NCBI GenBank assembly: GCA_014240375.1
Contig: JAAZXB010000006.1
Span: forward strand, 62,001-126,000
Direction: 5' to 3'
Length of the DNA stretch: 64,000 nucleotides
DNA from: Planctomycetota bacterium
GTDB taxonomy: Bacteria; Planctomycetota; UBA8108; UBA1146
In this document: positions 25,205 through 34,168 of the stretch, piece after piece
Layout of the letters: every line of letters starts with the position of its first letter
Position numbering within the stretch: position 1 is the first letter of the stretch
Notes under the pieces: model-generated
What the model saw: only the letters and a program-made list of their open reading frames with translations
The model's database searches: none
What the model was told of the DNA's origin: nothing
Translations under genes and position numbers: made by a program

Positions 25205-26699
25205 ACTGAATACCCTGGAGGAGGCGCGCATCCTGGTGGTGGGTGACCTGATGCTCGACGAGTACTTCTACGGTGATATCGAGCGCATCTCGCCGGAGGC
25301 TCCGGTTCCGGTGGTACGAGGCCGTCACCATGAGATGCGAGTCGGAGGGGCTGGGAGCGTGGTGACCAATCTGGCCGCCCTCGGATTCGAGCCGATCGTC
25401 GTGGGGCTGGTCGGAGATGACGATGGCGGGCGGTTCATCCGCGAGGCACTCGAGGAGACCGGAGCCCGCACCGAGGGAGTGGTCGTCTGCAAGAGCCGAC
25501 CGACGATTCGCAAGACTCGGATCCTGGCCGGAGTCCAGCACGCTGGCAGAGCCCAGCAGCAGGTACTGCGCCTCGACCAGGAGGAGAAGAGTCCGATCGA
25601 CATTGGCGAGCAGACGCTCTTGATCGAGGCCGTCAATAACGCTCTTGAGCAAGATCCTGCAGCGGTGCTGATCTCTGATTACGAGAAGGGACTGCTCGAG
25701 AAATCACTCCTCGAGTCGCTGGTCGCAGGGGCTCAGCGACGATCAATTCCGGTGCTGGTCGACCCCGGCCGATCGGGACGCTGGAGTGGTTATCGTGGGG
25801 CGACGCTGATCTGTCCCAATCGATACGAGGCCAGTAGCGCGACCGGAATCGATCTCGACGCTGAAGTAAAGGAGCAATTGAAGGCGGGACAGGCGCTGGT
25901 CGAGGATCTCGAACTGGAGCACTGCATCCTGACCCTCGATCGAGACGGAATCACCCGAGTCTCCGCCAGTGGAGACTCTCGGCGCCATCCGACCCGGGTT
26001 CAGGCGGTCACCGATGTGGCGGGTGCCGGAGACATGGTCCTGAGTCTGCTGGGAGCGGCACTGGGCTCCGGCTGGAACATCGATGATGCCTGTCAACTGG
26101 CCAATCTCGGGGCCGGGATCGAGGTCCAGAAGGTCGGGGTGCAGCCGGTTGAACGGTGGGAACTGGAGGCAGCCAGGAGTGCCTGGATGGGGATCGTCCC
26201 CATCGCACTGCGCTCGTCGAAACAGATGCAGGAACTGGTCCAGCAGGCGAAGGCCACCGGCCAGACGGTGGTCTTCACCAATGGCTGCTTCGATCTACTC
26301 CATGCCGGTCATCTCCAGCTGCTCGAAGCGGCCCGGGCCTTTGGCGATCTGCTGGTGGTTGGAATCAATTCAGATGCGTCGGTGGCTCGCCTCAAGGGCC
26401 CCGATCGACCGATTCTGCCCGCCACCGAGCGCGCTCGATTGCTCGGGGCACTCTCCTGTGTCGATCATGTGGTGGTGTTTGATGAGGACACCCCGAAAGC
26501 ACTGATCGGTGCTCTGATCCCCGATGTGCTGGTCAAGGGTGCCGATTACAGCGTCGAGGAGGTGGTCGGTAAGGACGAGGTGGAGGCGGCGGGAGGCCGG
26601 GTCGAGCGAATCACCTTGGTCCAGGGGGCTTCGACCACCGGGCTCATCGAACGAATTCGAAGTGGTACTCGAACTTGCCCCCCGACGCCGGAAGGCTAG
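25194..26699 (+). CDS. hldE: Bifunctional heptose-7-phosphate kinase / heptose-1-phosphate adenylyltransferase
   Basis: 501 residues. N-terminal PfkB kinase domain (ILVVGDLMLDEYFYGDIERISPEAP, GGAGSVVTNLAALG, and DVAGAGDMV, the catalytic Asp loop, near residue 275); C-terminal nucleotidyltransferase domain with TNGCFDLLHAGHLQLL near residue 362 and KGADYS. Makes ADP-heptose for the LPS core. The ATG at 25194 has GAGGAG 6 bases upstream. ADP-heptose would feed the two family-9 transferases at 19.5 and 29.3 kb. gmhA and gmhB are not in the window. Confidence 0.95.
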   Translation: MIPELNTLEEARILVVGDLMLDEYFYGDIERISPEAPVPVVRGRHHEMRVGGAGSVVTNLAALGFEPIVVGLVGDDDGGRFIREALEETGARTEGVVVCKSRPTIRKTRILAGVQHAGRAQQQVLRLDQEEKSPIDIGEQTLLIEAVNNALEQDPAAVLISDYEKGLLEKSLLESLVAGAQRRSIPVLVDPGRSGRWSGYRGATLICPNRYEASSATGIDLDAEVKEQLKAGQALVEDLELEHCILTLDRDGITRVSASGDSRRHPTRVQAVTDVAGAGDMVLSLLGAALGSGWNIDDACQLANLGAGIEVQKVGVQPVERWELEAARSAWMGIVPIALRSSKQMQELVQQAKATGQTVVFTNGCFDLLHAGHLQLLEAARAFGDLLVVGINSDASVARLKGPDRPILPATERARLLGALSCVDHVVVFDEDTPKALIGALIPDVLVKGADYSVEEVVGKDEVEAAGGRVERITLVQGASTTGLIERIRSGTRTCPPTPEG

Positions 26700-26710
26700 G
26701 ATGCACCTTC

Positions 26711-26771
26711 CATGCCGTGGGCATGGGCCCGTCTGAGCCGGAGAGCCCATTCCGGACCTCACATCGTGAGG
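26711..26771. other. Two short inverted repeats downstream of hldE
   Basis: CCATGCC/GGCATGG (26711-26726) and CCTCAC/GTGAGG (26757-26771) lie in the 144-base gap between hldE and the first PilT-like ATPase gene. Neither is followed by a T run, so they may be RNA hairpins or protein sites rather than a classical terminator. Confidence 0.35.
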
Positions 26772-26843
26772 TGAATCCATCGGACGATTTCAATATCCGG
26801 AGTCCGGTTCCGCGGGCTCACACGATCAGGCCTGGAGCAATGC

Positions 26844-28229
26844 ATGACCGATGATACGAAGGAGGGCACCGCCGACAGGCCCTCCAGCGAAGCAGCCATG
26901 TTTGGCCGCATCGCTCTCAAGAATCAACTGGTGGGGGAAGCCGATCTGCGACGGGTGATGTCGAGCCTCACCGGGGGATCGGATCTGGGAAAGGCACTGG
27001 TGGCAGAGGGTTTGATCTCTGCCAAGCATGCCGAGGCGATCTCACAAAAAGTTTCTCAGCGACTCGAGGGCCAGTCGACAGCGGCTAGCGCGGGTGACGC
27101 CGGGAGTCCGGCGCAGGCCACTGCTCGAGGCGGAGTGGTCTCGATCGACGATGTGAAGCGGATGGACTTCACCTCGATGGTCGGCAAGCCGTTGATTGAA
27201 TATCTGCGCAAGGCGCGAGAGTTGGGTTGTTCCGACTTTCACTTCCAGGTCGATTCGGCACCTCTGGTTCGTCTCCACGGACATCTCATCCGCTGGAAGC
27301 ATCCAGTACTGACCGTCAAGGACACTGCCAGGACCATCGAGGAATTGCTCGATGAGAAGCAGTGGAAAGATCTGCAACAAGAACAGGATCTGGACTACTG
27401 CCTCGACGATGGGGACAGGGGTCGCTACCGCACCAACTGCTTCAAGCAGCGCAAGGGTTTCGAGGCGGTGTTTCGGATCATCCCGACCAAGGTGCCCTCT
27501 TTTGAGGATCTACACCTGCCGGAGGTGCTTTCCCAGTTCACCCAGTACAACCAGGGCATCGTTCTGGTCACGGGGCCAGCCGGTTGCGGGAAGTCTGCAA
27601 CACTGGCGGCGATCGTCGAGCGAATCAACCAGCAGCGCCATGACCACATCGTGACGGTTGAGGATCCCATCGAATACATCTTCACCCCCGCAGGATGCAA
27701 CATCAATCAGCGTCATGTGCACCATCACACGGAGACCAACTACAGCGCCTTGCGATCGGCGATGAGGGCCGATCCGGATGTCATCATGGTGGGCGAGATG
27801 CGTGACGTGGAGACGATCTCGATGGCCATCACCGCCGCAGAAACGGGGCACCTGGTTCTGGCGACGCTTCATACGACCAATGCCATCCGCTCGATCGATC
27901 GCCTGATCGATGTGTTTCCTCCTCGAGAGCAGGAGCAGGTCCGAGCGATGGTTTCCGAGTCGATGCGAGGGGTCATCTCACAGCAGTTGTTGCCGCGAAA
28001 GGATGGTACCGGCGTTGAGCCGGCACTCGAGATCATGTTCACCACTCCGGCGGTAGGAAATCTGATTCGGGAGGGCAAGACATACCAGCTGGCGTCGGTG
28101 CTCCAGACCGGTCGTAAGCAGGGAATGATCACCATGGATGACTCGATTCGAATCTTGCTCCGTAAGGGAATAGTGACCCCGGAGACTGCTCGATTCCACG
28201 CGGAGGACCCCTCCGCCATGCAGGGTTAG
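26844..28229 (+). CDS. PilT/PilU-type ATPase with an N-terminal MshEN-like domain
   Basis: 461 residues. About 18-70 is an MshEN-like segment (MFGRIALKNQLVGEADLRRVM ... LGKALVAEGLISAKHAEAI). About 110-450 is a secretion-type ATPase: GCSDFHFQ, Walker A GPAGCGKSAT, VEDPIEYIF (Asp box), GEMRDVETISMAITAAETGHLVLATLHT (Walker B and His box). These act as hexamers that power type IV pilus retraction or gliding-type machines. GGAG stands 6 bases before the ATG. The canonical pilT follows after 10 bases, so the pair is co-expressed. The extra domain makes it PilU/PilB-like; which role it has is open. Confidence 0.88.
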   Translation: MTDDTKEGTADRPSSEAAMFGRIALKNQLVGEADLRRVMSSLTGGSDLGKALVAEGLISAKHAEAISQKVSQRLEGQSTAASAGDAGSPAQATARGGVVSIDDVKRMDFTSMVGKPLIEYLRKARELGCSDFHFQVDSAPLVRLHGHLIRWKHPVLTVKDTARTIEELLDEKQWKDLQQEQDLDYCLDDGDRGRYRTNCFKQRKGFEAVFRIIPTKVPSFEDLHLPEVLSQFTQYNQGIVLVTGPAGCGKSATLAAIVERINQQRHDHIVTVEDPIEYIFTPAGCNINQRHVHHHTETNYSALRSAMRADPDVIMVGEMRDVETISMAITAAETGHLVLATLHTTNAIRSIDRLIDVFPPREQEQVRAMVSESMRGVISQQLLPRKDGTGVEPALEIMFTTPAVGNLIREGKTYQLASVLQTGRKQGMITMDDSIRILLRKGIVTPETARFHAEDPSAMQG

Positions 28230-28239
28230 GAAAATATCG

Positions 28240-29304
28240 ATGTCCGTTAAAGCACTCGAAAAACTACTCTGCAAGATTCGTGAAGTCGAGGGGTCTGACC
28301 TTCATATCAGTGCAGGAATGCCTCCCAAGATCCGCATTCACGGACACCTGAGGCCCATCAACAAGGAACCTCTCACCAATCAACAGGTCGAGGAGCTGCT
28401 GCTCCCCTCCCTCGATGAGAAGCGCAGCGCGATCTTCGCCGAGAAGAATGATCTCGATTGGGCCTACGCCATTCCTGGAGTGGCACGCTTCCGTTGTAGC
28501 TTCTTCAGGCAGCAACACGGGATGTCCGGGGTATTCCGGATCATTCCCGAGGAGATCAAGACGGTGCAGGAACTGGGAGTGCCCTCTCACATCGAAGATT
28601 TCTGTAAACTTCGTAATGGTTTGATCCTCTGCACGGGTCCGACAGGAAGTGGAAAATCGACGACCCTTGCGGCGTTGATCGACTTCATCAACAGGAATCA
28701 GTCGAGGCACATCGTGACCATCGAGGAACCGATCGAGTTCGTGCATCAGAACAAGAACAGTCAGATCACCCAGCGCGAGGTGGGAATCGATACGGATTCC
28801 TTCGCCCGGGCGTTGCGGTCGGTCAGCCGCCAGGATCCGGACGTGATACTGGTGGGTGAACTTCGAGATCTGGAGACGATCAGTCTTGCCATCACCGCCG
28901 CAGAGATGGGGTACCTGGTATTTGCTACCCTCCATACCAATAGTGCGGCCAAGACTGTCGACCGGATCATCGATGTGTTTCCTGAAGATCAGCAAAACCA
29001 GGTGCGCACGATGCTCTCTTCATCGCTCAAGGGAATCATCGCCCAGCTACTGATCCCGAGGCAGGATGGCAAGGGTCGTGTGGCGGTCAATGAGTTGCTC
29101 TTCCATGATGGATCCTTGCCCAACATCATCCGTGAGGGTGCGGTGCACAAGATCGTCTCGCTCATCGAGGGTGGACGAGGTAAGGGGATGCAATTGATGG
29201 ATGATTCCATCATGGTCGCATTGAAGAAGGGTGATATCAGTGCTGAACATGCGCACCGGTGGGCCAGCGAGAAGAAGAAATTTCAGCACTTCCTGAAGGG
29301 TTGA
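28240..29304 (+). CDS. pilT: Twitching motility ATPase PilT
   Basis: 354 residues, standard length. GSDLHISAGMPPKIRIHG, Walker A GPTGSGKSTTLAAL, IEEPIEFVH, QREVGIDTDSF, GELRDLETISLAITAAEMGYLVFATLHTNSA (Walker B, His box) and the C-terminal IREGAVHKI are all typical of PilT. It hydrolyses ATP to depolymerise type IV pili. Pilin and PilM-Q genes are not in this window. It is sandwiched between the paralogue and a heptosyltransferase gene 4 bases downstream. Confidence 0.93.
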   Translation: MSVKALEKLLCKIREVEGSDLHISAGMPPKIRIHGHLRPINKEPLTNQQVEELLLPSLDEKRSAIFAEKNDLDWAYAIPGVARFRCSFFRQQHGMSGVFRIIPEEIKTVQELGVPSHIEDFCKLRNGLILCTGPTGSGKSTTLAALIDFINRNQSRHIVTIEEPIEFVHQNKNSQITQREVGIDTDSFARALRSVSRQDPDVILVGELRDLETISLAITAAEMGYLVFATLHTNSAAKTVDRIIDVFPEDQQNQVRTMLSSSLKGIIAQLLIPRQDGKGRVAVNELLFHDGSLPNIIREGAVHKIVSLIEGGRGKGMQLMDDSIMVALKKGDISAEHAHRWASEKKKFQHFLKG

Positions 29305-29308
29305 TCGG

Positions 29309-30373
29309 TTGTCTGACCCCGAACGGCTGCTGATCCGGTTGCCGACCTGGGTCGGAGATGCGGTGATGGCTACCCCTGCCCTTCGGGCGGTGAGAAGAGA
29401 CCTTCCCCACACCCGCATCGCGCTGATGGGAGGGGCGCATCTCGAACCCTTGCTCGCGGATGCAGACCTGTTCGATGACTGGATCGCGACCGCTTCTGGT
29501 TCGGGCAAGGTCGCTGCCAACATCGCTGCGATCCACAACTTTGCTGCCGATGTGGCACTGCTTCTTCCACATTCCTTTCGAACTGCCTGGGAAATCTGGC
29601 GTGCATCGGTTCCACGGCGCATTGGCCTGAGGGGGCAATTCCGGGGCTGCTTGCTGACGGATCCGCTTGGTCCAACGCGCCTCCCGCCGGGGCGGCGCGC
29701 CATCCCCATGCATCACGAGTATCTGGAGGTGGTGGCTTCGCTGGGAGCTTCTGGCGACGGAATCGGTTCCAGACTCGGGGTTGGCGAGGAAGTGGTTGTT
29801 TCTGCGACCCGACGCCTCGAGGCCCTCTCCATCGGTTCCGATCGGGATTGGATCGGGTTCCACCCGGGAGCGGCCTTTGGTCCCGCCAAGATCTGGCCCA
29901 TCGATCGAATGGCGCGGGTGGCTCGCACCTTGAGGGATGACGACGGCTGTGGAATCGTCATCACCTGTGGTCCGGGAGAGGAACCCTTGGCCCGGCAATT
30001 GAGAGACTTGGTGGGGGGGGAGGTGGTCGATCTTTCCGAAGATCTGTGGCCCCTCGACCAGCTCAAGGTTTTGATGGGGAGATTGGCACTGCTGGTGACT
30101 GGCGATACCGGTCCTCGGCACATCGCTGCGGGGATGGGTACCCCTCAAGTGGTCCTGATGGGTCCCACCAGTCCCGATTACACCGACGCTTACCTCGAAA
30201 CGACCCGCGTGATCCGGCGCGAAGATGTCGAATGCAGCCCCTGTCAACAAAAGGTCTGCCCACTGGGACATCACCAGTGCATGACCTTTATCGAACCGGA
30301 GACGGTGATCGAAGAGGCGCGTCGCTGGCTGGCACGATCCTCCGATTCTGCAGAGGGAGCGGAGCAAGCGTGA
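29309..30373 (+). CDS. waaF: ADP-heptose:LPS heptosyltransferase (WaaF type)
   Basis: 354 residues from TTG 29309 (AAGGG 8 bases upstream). Opens with LLIRLPTWVGDAVMATPALRAV; then LLLPHSFRTAWE, IGFHPGAAFGPAKIWP (the WaaF-style GAxxGxAKxWP), TGDTGPRHIAAGMGTPQVVLMGPT and a Cys pair in CSPCQQKVCPLGHHQC. The family-9 fold is sure. Assignment to heptosyltransferase II rests on the AKxWP block and close packing with the hldE cluster. Differs from the GT9 gene at 19.5 kb, so two transfer steps are likely. Confidence 0.88.
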   Translation: MSDPERLLIRLPTWVGDAVMATPALRAVRRDLPHTRIALMGGAHLEPLLADADLFDDWIATASGSGKVAANIAAIHNFAADVALLLPHSFRTAWEIWRASVPRRIGLRGQFRGCLLTDPLGPTRLPPGRRAIPMHHEYLEVVASLGASGDGIGSRLGVGEEVVVSATRRLEALSIGSDRDWIGFHPGAAFGPAKIWPIDRMARVARTLRDDDGCGIVITCGPGEEPLARQLRDLVGGEVVDLSEDLWPLDQLKVLMGRLALLVTGDTGPRHIAAGMGTPQVVLMGPTSPDYTDAYLETTRVIRREDVECSPCQQKVCPLGHHQCMTFIEPETVIEEARRWLARSSDSAEGAEQA

Positions 30374-30435
30374 TCGACCACGCTCGCGAATCGCAGTCTT
30401 GCGAATCGCAGTGGTGAGAGGCTCGGACTGCTCGC

Positions 30436-31527
30436 TTATTGAGCCGAGACCAGTTCCACGATCTGATCGCAGGCTGAGATCATCACTTTTCCCAGCGATC
30501 CATCTGGATGAGTTTTCATCATCGGAGTGCCGCCGTCTCCGCTGAGAGCGATGCTCGGTTCGAGGGGGATCTTGCCGAGGAACGGGACCTGGTAGCGCCG
30601 TGCGGCATCTCGACCGCCGCCGCCACGAAAGATCTCGGTGATCTGGCCGCAGGAGGAGCACTCGAAGCCACTCATGTTTTCGATCACACCGAGGATTGGA
30701 ACGCTGGTCCTCTGGAACATCTGGATGCCGCGCTGAACATCGAGGAGTGCGACATCCTGGGGAGTGGTGACGATCACTCCGCCGGTCAGGGCGATCGACT
30801 GCACCAGGGTCAACTGCGCATCCCCGGTTCCGGGAGGCAAGTCCAGCACCAGATAATCGAGTTGACCCCATTCGACCTGGAACAGGAACTGACGCAGCAG
30901 TCCAGTGACCATCGGGCCACGCCAGATCACTGGAGAGTCATCTTCGAGCAGGTACCCGATCGACATCGTCTTCAGACCATGTACCTCGATGGGAAGGATG
31001 GTGTCTTTTTCGGTCGCTCTGGGTTTCAGATCTTCGGTGCCGAGCATCTTGGGGGTCGAGGGACCGTAGACATCGGCGTCGAGCAAGCCGGTTTTCAGTC
31101 CGCGTGCCGCCAGGGCGAGCGCCAGATTGACCGCTACCGTCGACTTGCCGACCCCGCCCTTGCCGCTGGCCACGGCGATCACATTTTTCACTCCTGGGAT
31201 GTCCTGGGCACCGACAGCGGAGCCTCCCACTCCTGGAGCTCCCGCTGCGGGATCCACAGTCGGGGCGGGAGTCTCGGATCGGTGGAGCAGCGTCACCTTT
31301 TCTACTCCATCGATGGAGCGTACGCGGTCCTCGATCTGTTCCGAGATCGATCCCTGCTGGGTCGTAAGACCGGCGGGAAATTGCACCACGACCGTGACTT
31401 CTCCCTCGTGAACGATGACTCGCTGGATCACGCCGGACTTGACGATGCTGCTCGGAGTTCCTGGCAGGGGAATCTCAGAGAGGACCTGATTGACGGCTGC
31501 TACTATCACGCTCTTGTCAGATGGCAT
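30436..31527 (-). CDS. mrp: Mrp/NBP35-family Fe-S cluster carrier ATPase
   Basis: 363 residues. N-terminal DUF59/MIP18-like domain (about 1-85), linker rich in Ala/Pro/Gly, then the P-loop domain: deviant Walker A ASGKGGVGKSTVAVNLA, LLDADVYGPSTPKML, VLDLPPGTGDAQLTL and a CxxC in FECSSCGQ that holds a bridging [4Fe-4S] cluster between monomers. It delivers clusters to apoproteins and may serve the aconitase-family enzyme. It is convergent with the heptosyltransferase gene. Confidence 0.95.
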   Translation of the reverse strand: MPSDKSVIVAAVNQVLSEIPLPGTPSSIVKSGVIQRVIVHEGEVTVVVQFPAGLTTQQGSISEQIEDRVRSIDGVEKVTLLHRSETPAPTVDPAAGAPGVGGSAVGAQDIPGVKNVIAVASGKGGVGKSTVAVNLALALAARGLKTGLLDADVYGPSTPKMLGTEDLKPRATEKDTILPIEVHGLKTMSIGYLLEDDSPVIWRGPMVTGLLRQFLFQVEWGQLDYLVLDLPPGTGDAQLTLVQSIALTGGVIVTTPQDVALLDVQRGIQMFQRTSVPILGVIENMSGFECSSCGQITEIFRGGGGRDAARRYQVPFLGKIPLEPSIALSGDGGTPMMKTHPDGSLGKVMISACDQIVELVSAQ

Positions 31528-31721
31528 CTGGAATCTCTCTCAAGTGAAGAAGGACTAGAAATGATTGGGTTCCTCAACTGACATGGAACTCTATTCCGGT
31601 AAATCGTATCCAGTGAGTCGTTGTTCGGCAATCAACACCGTGTCCCATTCCTGTCGCAACCCTCTTTTCGTGCCACAGTGGTCGCCGGATGAGAGTGCTC
31701 AAGGATCCACAGTTCTGCCCG

Positions 31722-31730
31722 TGCTATGAT
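31722..31730 (+). promoter_or_regulatory. Extended -10 promoter candidate for the thioredoxin-like gene
   Basis: TGCTATGAT (TGnTATGAT) lies 64 bases before the ATG at 31794, in a 266-base gap between divergent genes. No good -35 box sits at 17 bases upstream, which an extended -10 element can do without. Confidence 0.4.
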
Positions 31731-31793
31731 GTGTTTTAGAGGGGGATTTGACCGAATTCAGGTGGATTCGGCTCCCGTCTGGGAAGGTCAGCC

Positions 31794-32177
31794 ATGAGTC
31801 AGTTCCTGTTCCTCGATATCGGGCAACTCGAGAGTCGACTGCACCATGATGGTGGTCTGATGCTGGTCCATTTCGGCTCACCGCTCGTCTCTTCCTGTGG
31901 ATTCACCCAGAGAAGTCTGGCACTGATCGCACCGGAGTTCTCGGGCCAGATGCAGTTCTGCACCATCGATGTACCCTTGCAGGAGGTTCAGAATCTTCGC
32001 CAGTATTCGATCCGAGTCGTTCCCACCCTGGTGCTCTTCGACTGCGCCCGAGAAGTGGAGCGCCTCGACCGGATCTTGCTTCCGGCGGAACTGAGGCTCT
32101 TCCTCCGCGATGTCGTGGGGTATTACGGAGTTCCTCAACCGGCTCCGCGAAATGAAGATCCGGGCCTCTCTTCCTGA
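31794..32177 (+). CDS. Thioredoxin-fold protein with a single active-site cysteine
   Basis: 127 residues. LMLVHFGSPLVSSCGFTQRSLALIAPEFSGQMQFCTIDV and VVPTLVLF (cis-Pro loop) give a thioredoxin fold. The WCGPC motif is replaced by SSCGFTQ: the first Cys remains, the resolving Cys is Thr. It could still form mixed disulfides (monothiol style) but cannot be an ordinary dithiol reductase. AAGG precedes the ATG by 6 bases. It diverges from mrp, so an Fe-S or redox link is possible. No signal peptide. Confidence 0.75.
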   Translation: MSQFLFLDIGQLESRLHHDGGLMLVHFGSPLVSSCGFTQRSLALIAPEFSGQMQFCTIDVPLQEVQNLRQYSIRVVPTLVLFDCAREVERLDRILLPAELRLFLRDVVGYYGVPQPAPRNEDPGLSS

Positions 32178-32215
32178 GTCCGCCGCCGATCTTCGAGCGC
32201 CCAGAACCTCATATT

Positions 32216-32245
32216 CCTCAGCGTCATGCCCCTCAGCGTCATGTC
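32216..32245. repeat. 15-bp direct repeat, two copies
   Basis: CCTCAGCGTCATGCC at 32216-32230 is followed directly by a second copy differing at one base. It lies between the thioredoxin-like gene and the decayed gene. Confidence 0.75.
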
Positions 32246-32285
32246 TGACAACCTGACCCCGCTCTTTTTTCTTCGTGTCCTCAAT

Positions 32286-32330
32286 AATGAGGTCGAGAAT
32301 GAGGTCGAGAATGAGGTCGAGAATGAGGTC
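32286..32330. repeat. 12-bp tandem repeat, 3.75 copies
   Basis: AATGAGGTCGAG occurs three times perfectly with a partial fourth. On the minus strand it would encode repeating DLIL residues at the end of the decayed gene, but that reading is not convincing as protein. Confidence 0.88.
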
Positions 32331-32797
32331 TACAGCGTGAGATGCGTCCACCGACGCACCTCTGGCTGCCTTTCCTTTCGACCAAGGGGCCCACTTCATC
32401 CACTCCGCCTGAGACGGTTTTTCGGGCAATTTGAAGAATATCGGAACCGCTGGCGAATCGGTGGCGTTGATACGGATGTGCAGTGAGTCGGTCGCTAGTG
32501 CGAATCGATCTGCTGGCTCCGAGTTCGCTGCGACGATTCCAGGCACGCTGGTACGTCGACAGCGGCTCGCACATCTGTGAACTCACAGATCGGAGGCAGG
32601 GCCTCGAAGTCGCCTGCCTTGATGTTGAGCTTGTATAGAGGTACACTGACAACTTGAGTCCCACCTTTCAGAGCCCATGAGGCGCGGCTGGTATCCTCTA
32701 CCAGCAGCGCCTCTTTTTTTTTAAATTTTTTTATTGTGGTGACGATTTCCCGACCAGAGTCCTCGGCATCGACCGATAGGAATTGATCGGAGTTCAC
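32300..32797 (-). pseudogene. Probable frameshifted small gene of unknown function
   Basis: On the minus strand, a 100-codon frame from 32797 reads like protein (KEALLVEDTSRASWALKGG, VVSVPLYKLNIKAGDFEALP, CEFTDVRAAVDVP). It then loses sense, while a second frame beginning at 32546 goes on (PGIVAANSEPADRFALATD, LHIRINATDSPAVPIFFKLP, QAEWMKWAPWSKG). Joined near 32540 they would give one protein of about 150 residues. A long A/T run (32706-32733) near the 5' end is a likely slippage site. Both halves lack recognisable family motifs. It may instead be two separate short frames or a sequencing error. This entry and the repeats are all that I see in 32178-32878. Confidence 0.35.
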
Positions 32798-32878
32798 CTG
32801 TATATCTTTGTAAAGCCAGATCGGGAACGACTCCGATCGACCGAATTGGCAGCCGCTCGATCGGGATGTCGAACTCGG

Positions 32879-34093
32879 TTAGCGGCGATTCGTTTCCGCG
32901 AGGCAGCGCTTCAGATGGTCGTCGAGGGCGCCAAACTGCGAGGAAAGATCATGAATCTCCGAGAGATGAGGACTCTTGAAGAAGAGTCCACAGTGCTGCT
33001 GGAGGCCACGATCCCCTCGTTGGCGAGCCCATTCCAGTAGGCGGCATAGATCGAGAACCAGCGGAGCCGCCAGTACCGCATCGCATCCTTGCCAGGTGAA
33101 CTGCATCGTCATCCGGTGACCGAGAAATCCCTCGAAGTGAATCAGATCCCAGGCGGTCTTGTTGTCTCCCAGACTCGGGACGTAATCGATGGTGACCTGA
33201 CTGTGAACATCTTTACCGAGGATCTTCTCGATCAACTCCCCTTTGGATTCGATTTTGGTCTGACGATTTTCGCTGCAGGAGAGGACTTCCCCATCTCGAT
33301 CTCCCAGCATGTTGTATCCCTGCCACGAGAGAACCTTCAGGGCGCGCTGGGAAAACATTGGCGCCAGAGCAGACTTGACCAGCGTCTCACCCGTCTTCCC
33401 ATCGCTGCCCGCGAAGGGACAGCCCTTCTCTTCGAGCAACTCACAGGTGGCCGGCAGCAGTGCTGCGGGAGAGGGAGTGAAGTTGACGAAGGAAGCTCCG
33501 ACCTGCGCCGCAGCGATGGCATACAGGGTGCTCGATCGAAACGCTTCGGTGGTCCCCTGTGCCAGTTGCTGCAGCAGCTCCGCTGCGGAACCGTGTGACG
33601 GATGGGGGGGGAGCGCCGCTTCCGTGGATGAAAGGTTGACCACAACCACTCCCGAGAGATCATTTTCTTCGCGGAATTCTCTGAGGTCCTGTTCGATTCT
33701 CACCACCGCCTGTGCCGGATCCTCCACGATGCAATCGGGCTGGATTCCTTTGAGAGACAGGATCGCTTCTCCTGCATTGAAGAGGATTCCCGGTCGAATT
33801 CGATCGTCGACCTGTTCCAGTGTTGGCGCAATCTTAGCGATCAATTCTTGGCGAAGACTGCCGCTATCTGCGCAGATTGACCGCGCAGATTCGAGCAGTG
33901 ATCCGTGGCGTACCTCGTGTCCTCCGATGATCAGGTCGTCGAGCGAGGGAAGTGGGCACTGCTCGAACATGGGAGTTTCGGTGAGAAGTCCGACACGATC
34001 TTCGAAGCCGTATTGGATGGCTGCGAGTCCTGCGATGACGGTGGTCGAGACACCACCTCGTGCTCCAACGAGCCATAGTCCGGTGCGGGACAA
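32879..34093 (-). CDS. ino1: myo-Inositol-1-phosphate synthase
   Basis: 404 residues; isomerises glucose 6-phosphate to inositol 1-phosphate with NAD. N-terminal GLWLVGARGGVSTTVIAGLAA (NAD fold); VVVVNLSSTEA; GASFVNFTPSPAA; GSDGKTGETLVKSALAPMF; NMLGDRDGEVL; PSLGDNKTAWDLIHFEGFLG with the catalytic lysines. Inositol phosphates in bacteria feed phosphatidylinositol-type lipids or solutes. It lies downstream of rpsU but a terminator stands between, so it probably has its own promoter or depends on read-through. Confidence 0.95.
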   Translation of the reverse strand: MSRTGLWLVGARGGVSTTVIAGLAAIQYGFEDRVGLLTETPMFEQCPLPSLDDLIIGGHEVRHGSLLESARSICADSGSLRQELIAKIAPTLEQVDDRIRPGILFNAGEAILSLKGIQPDCIVEDPAQAVVRIEQDLREFREENDLSGVVVVNLSSTEAALPPHPSHGSAAELLQQLAQGTTEAFRSSTLYAIAAAQVGASFVNFTPSPAALLPATCELLEEKGCPFAGSDGKTGETLVKSALAPMFSQRALKVLSWQGYNMLGDRDGEVLSCSENRQTKIESKGELIEKILGKDVHSQVTIDYVPSLGDNKTAWDLIHFEGFLGHRMTMQFTWQGCDAVLAAPLVLDLCRLLEWARQRGDRGLQQHCGLFFKSPHLSEIHDLSSQFGALDDHLKRCLAETNRR

Positions 34094-34110
34094 CTGGTGA
34101 TCCTTCCCAA

Positions 34111-34146
34111 GAAAACGGGCCGGTCGCCCGGAAGGCGAACGGCCCG
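34111..34146 (-). terminator. Terminator of rpsU
   Basis: Read on the minus strand, a 13-bp stem with one mismatch (34146-34134 pairing with 34128-34116, loop TTCCG) is followed by TTTTC. It lies 22 bases after the rpsU stop and 18 bases before the ino1 start. Confidence 0.85.
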
Positions 34147-34168
34147 ATCTCCCGACCTGGCTCAGAGA

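Noticed and set aside
29237-30871. Long open frame (544 codons) on the minus strand opposite waaF and running into mrp
   Set aside because: Composition is Arg/His/Pro-rich without domains, and the plus-strand waaF is certain.
31878-32546. 222-codon minus-strand frame as one intact gene
   Set aside because: Its 3' half lies opposite the thioredoxin-like gene and its middle is a 12-bp tandem repeat; only the 5' part looks like protein, as part of the decayed gene.
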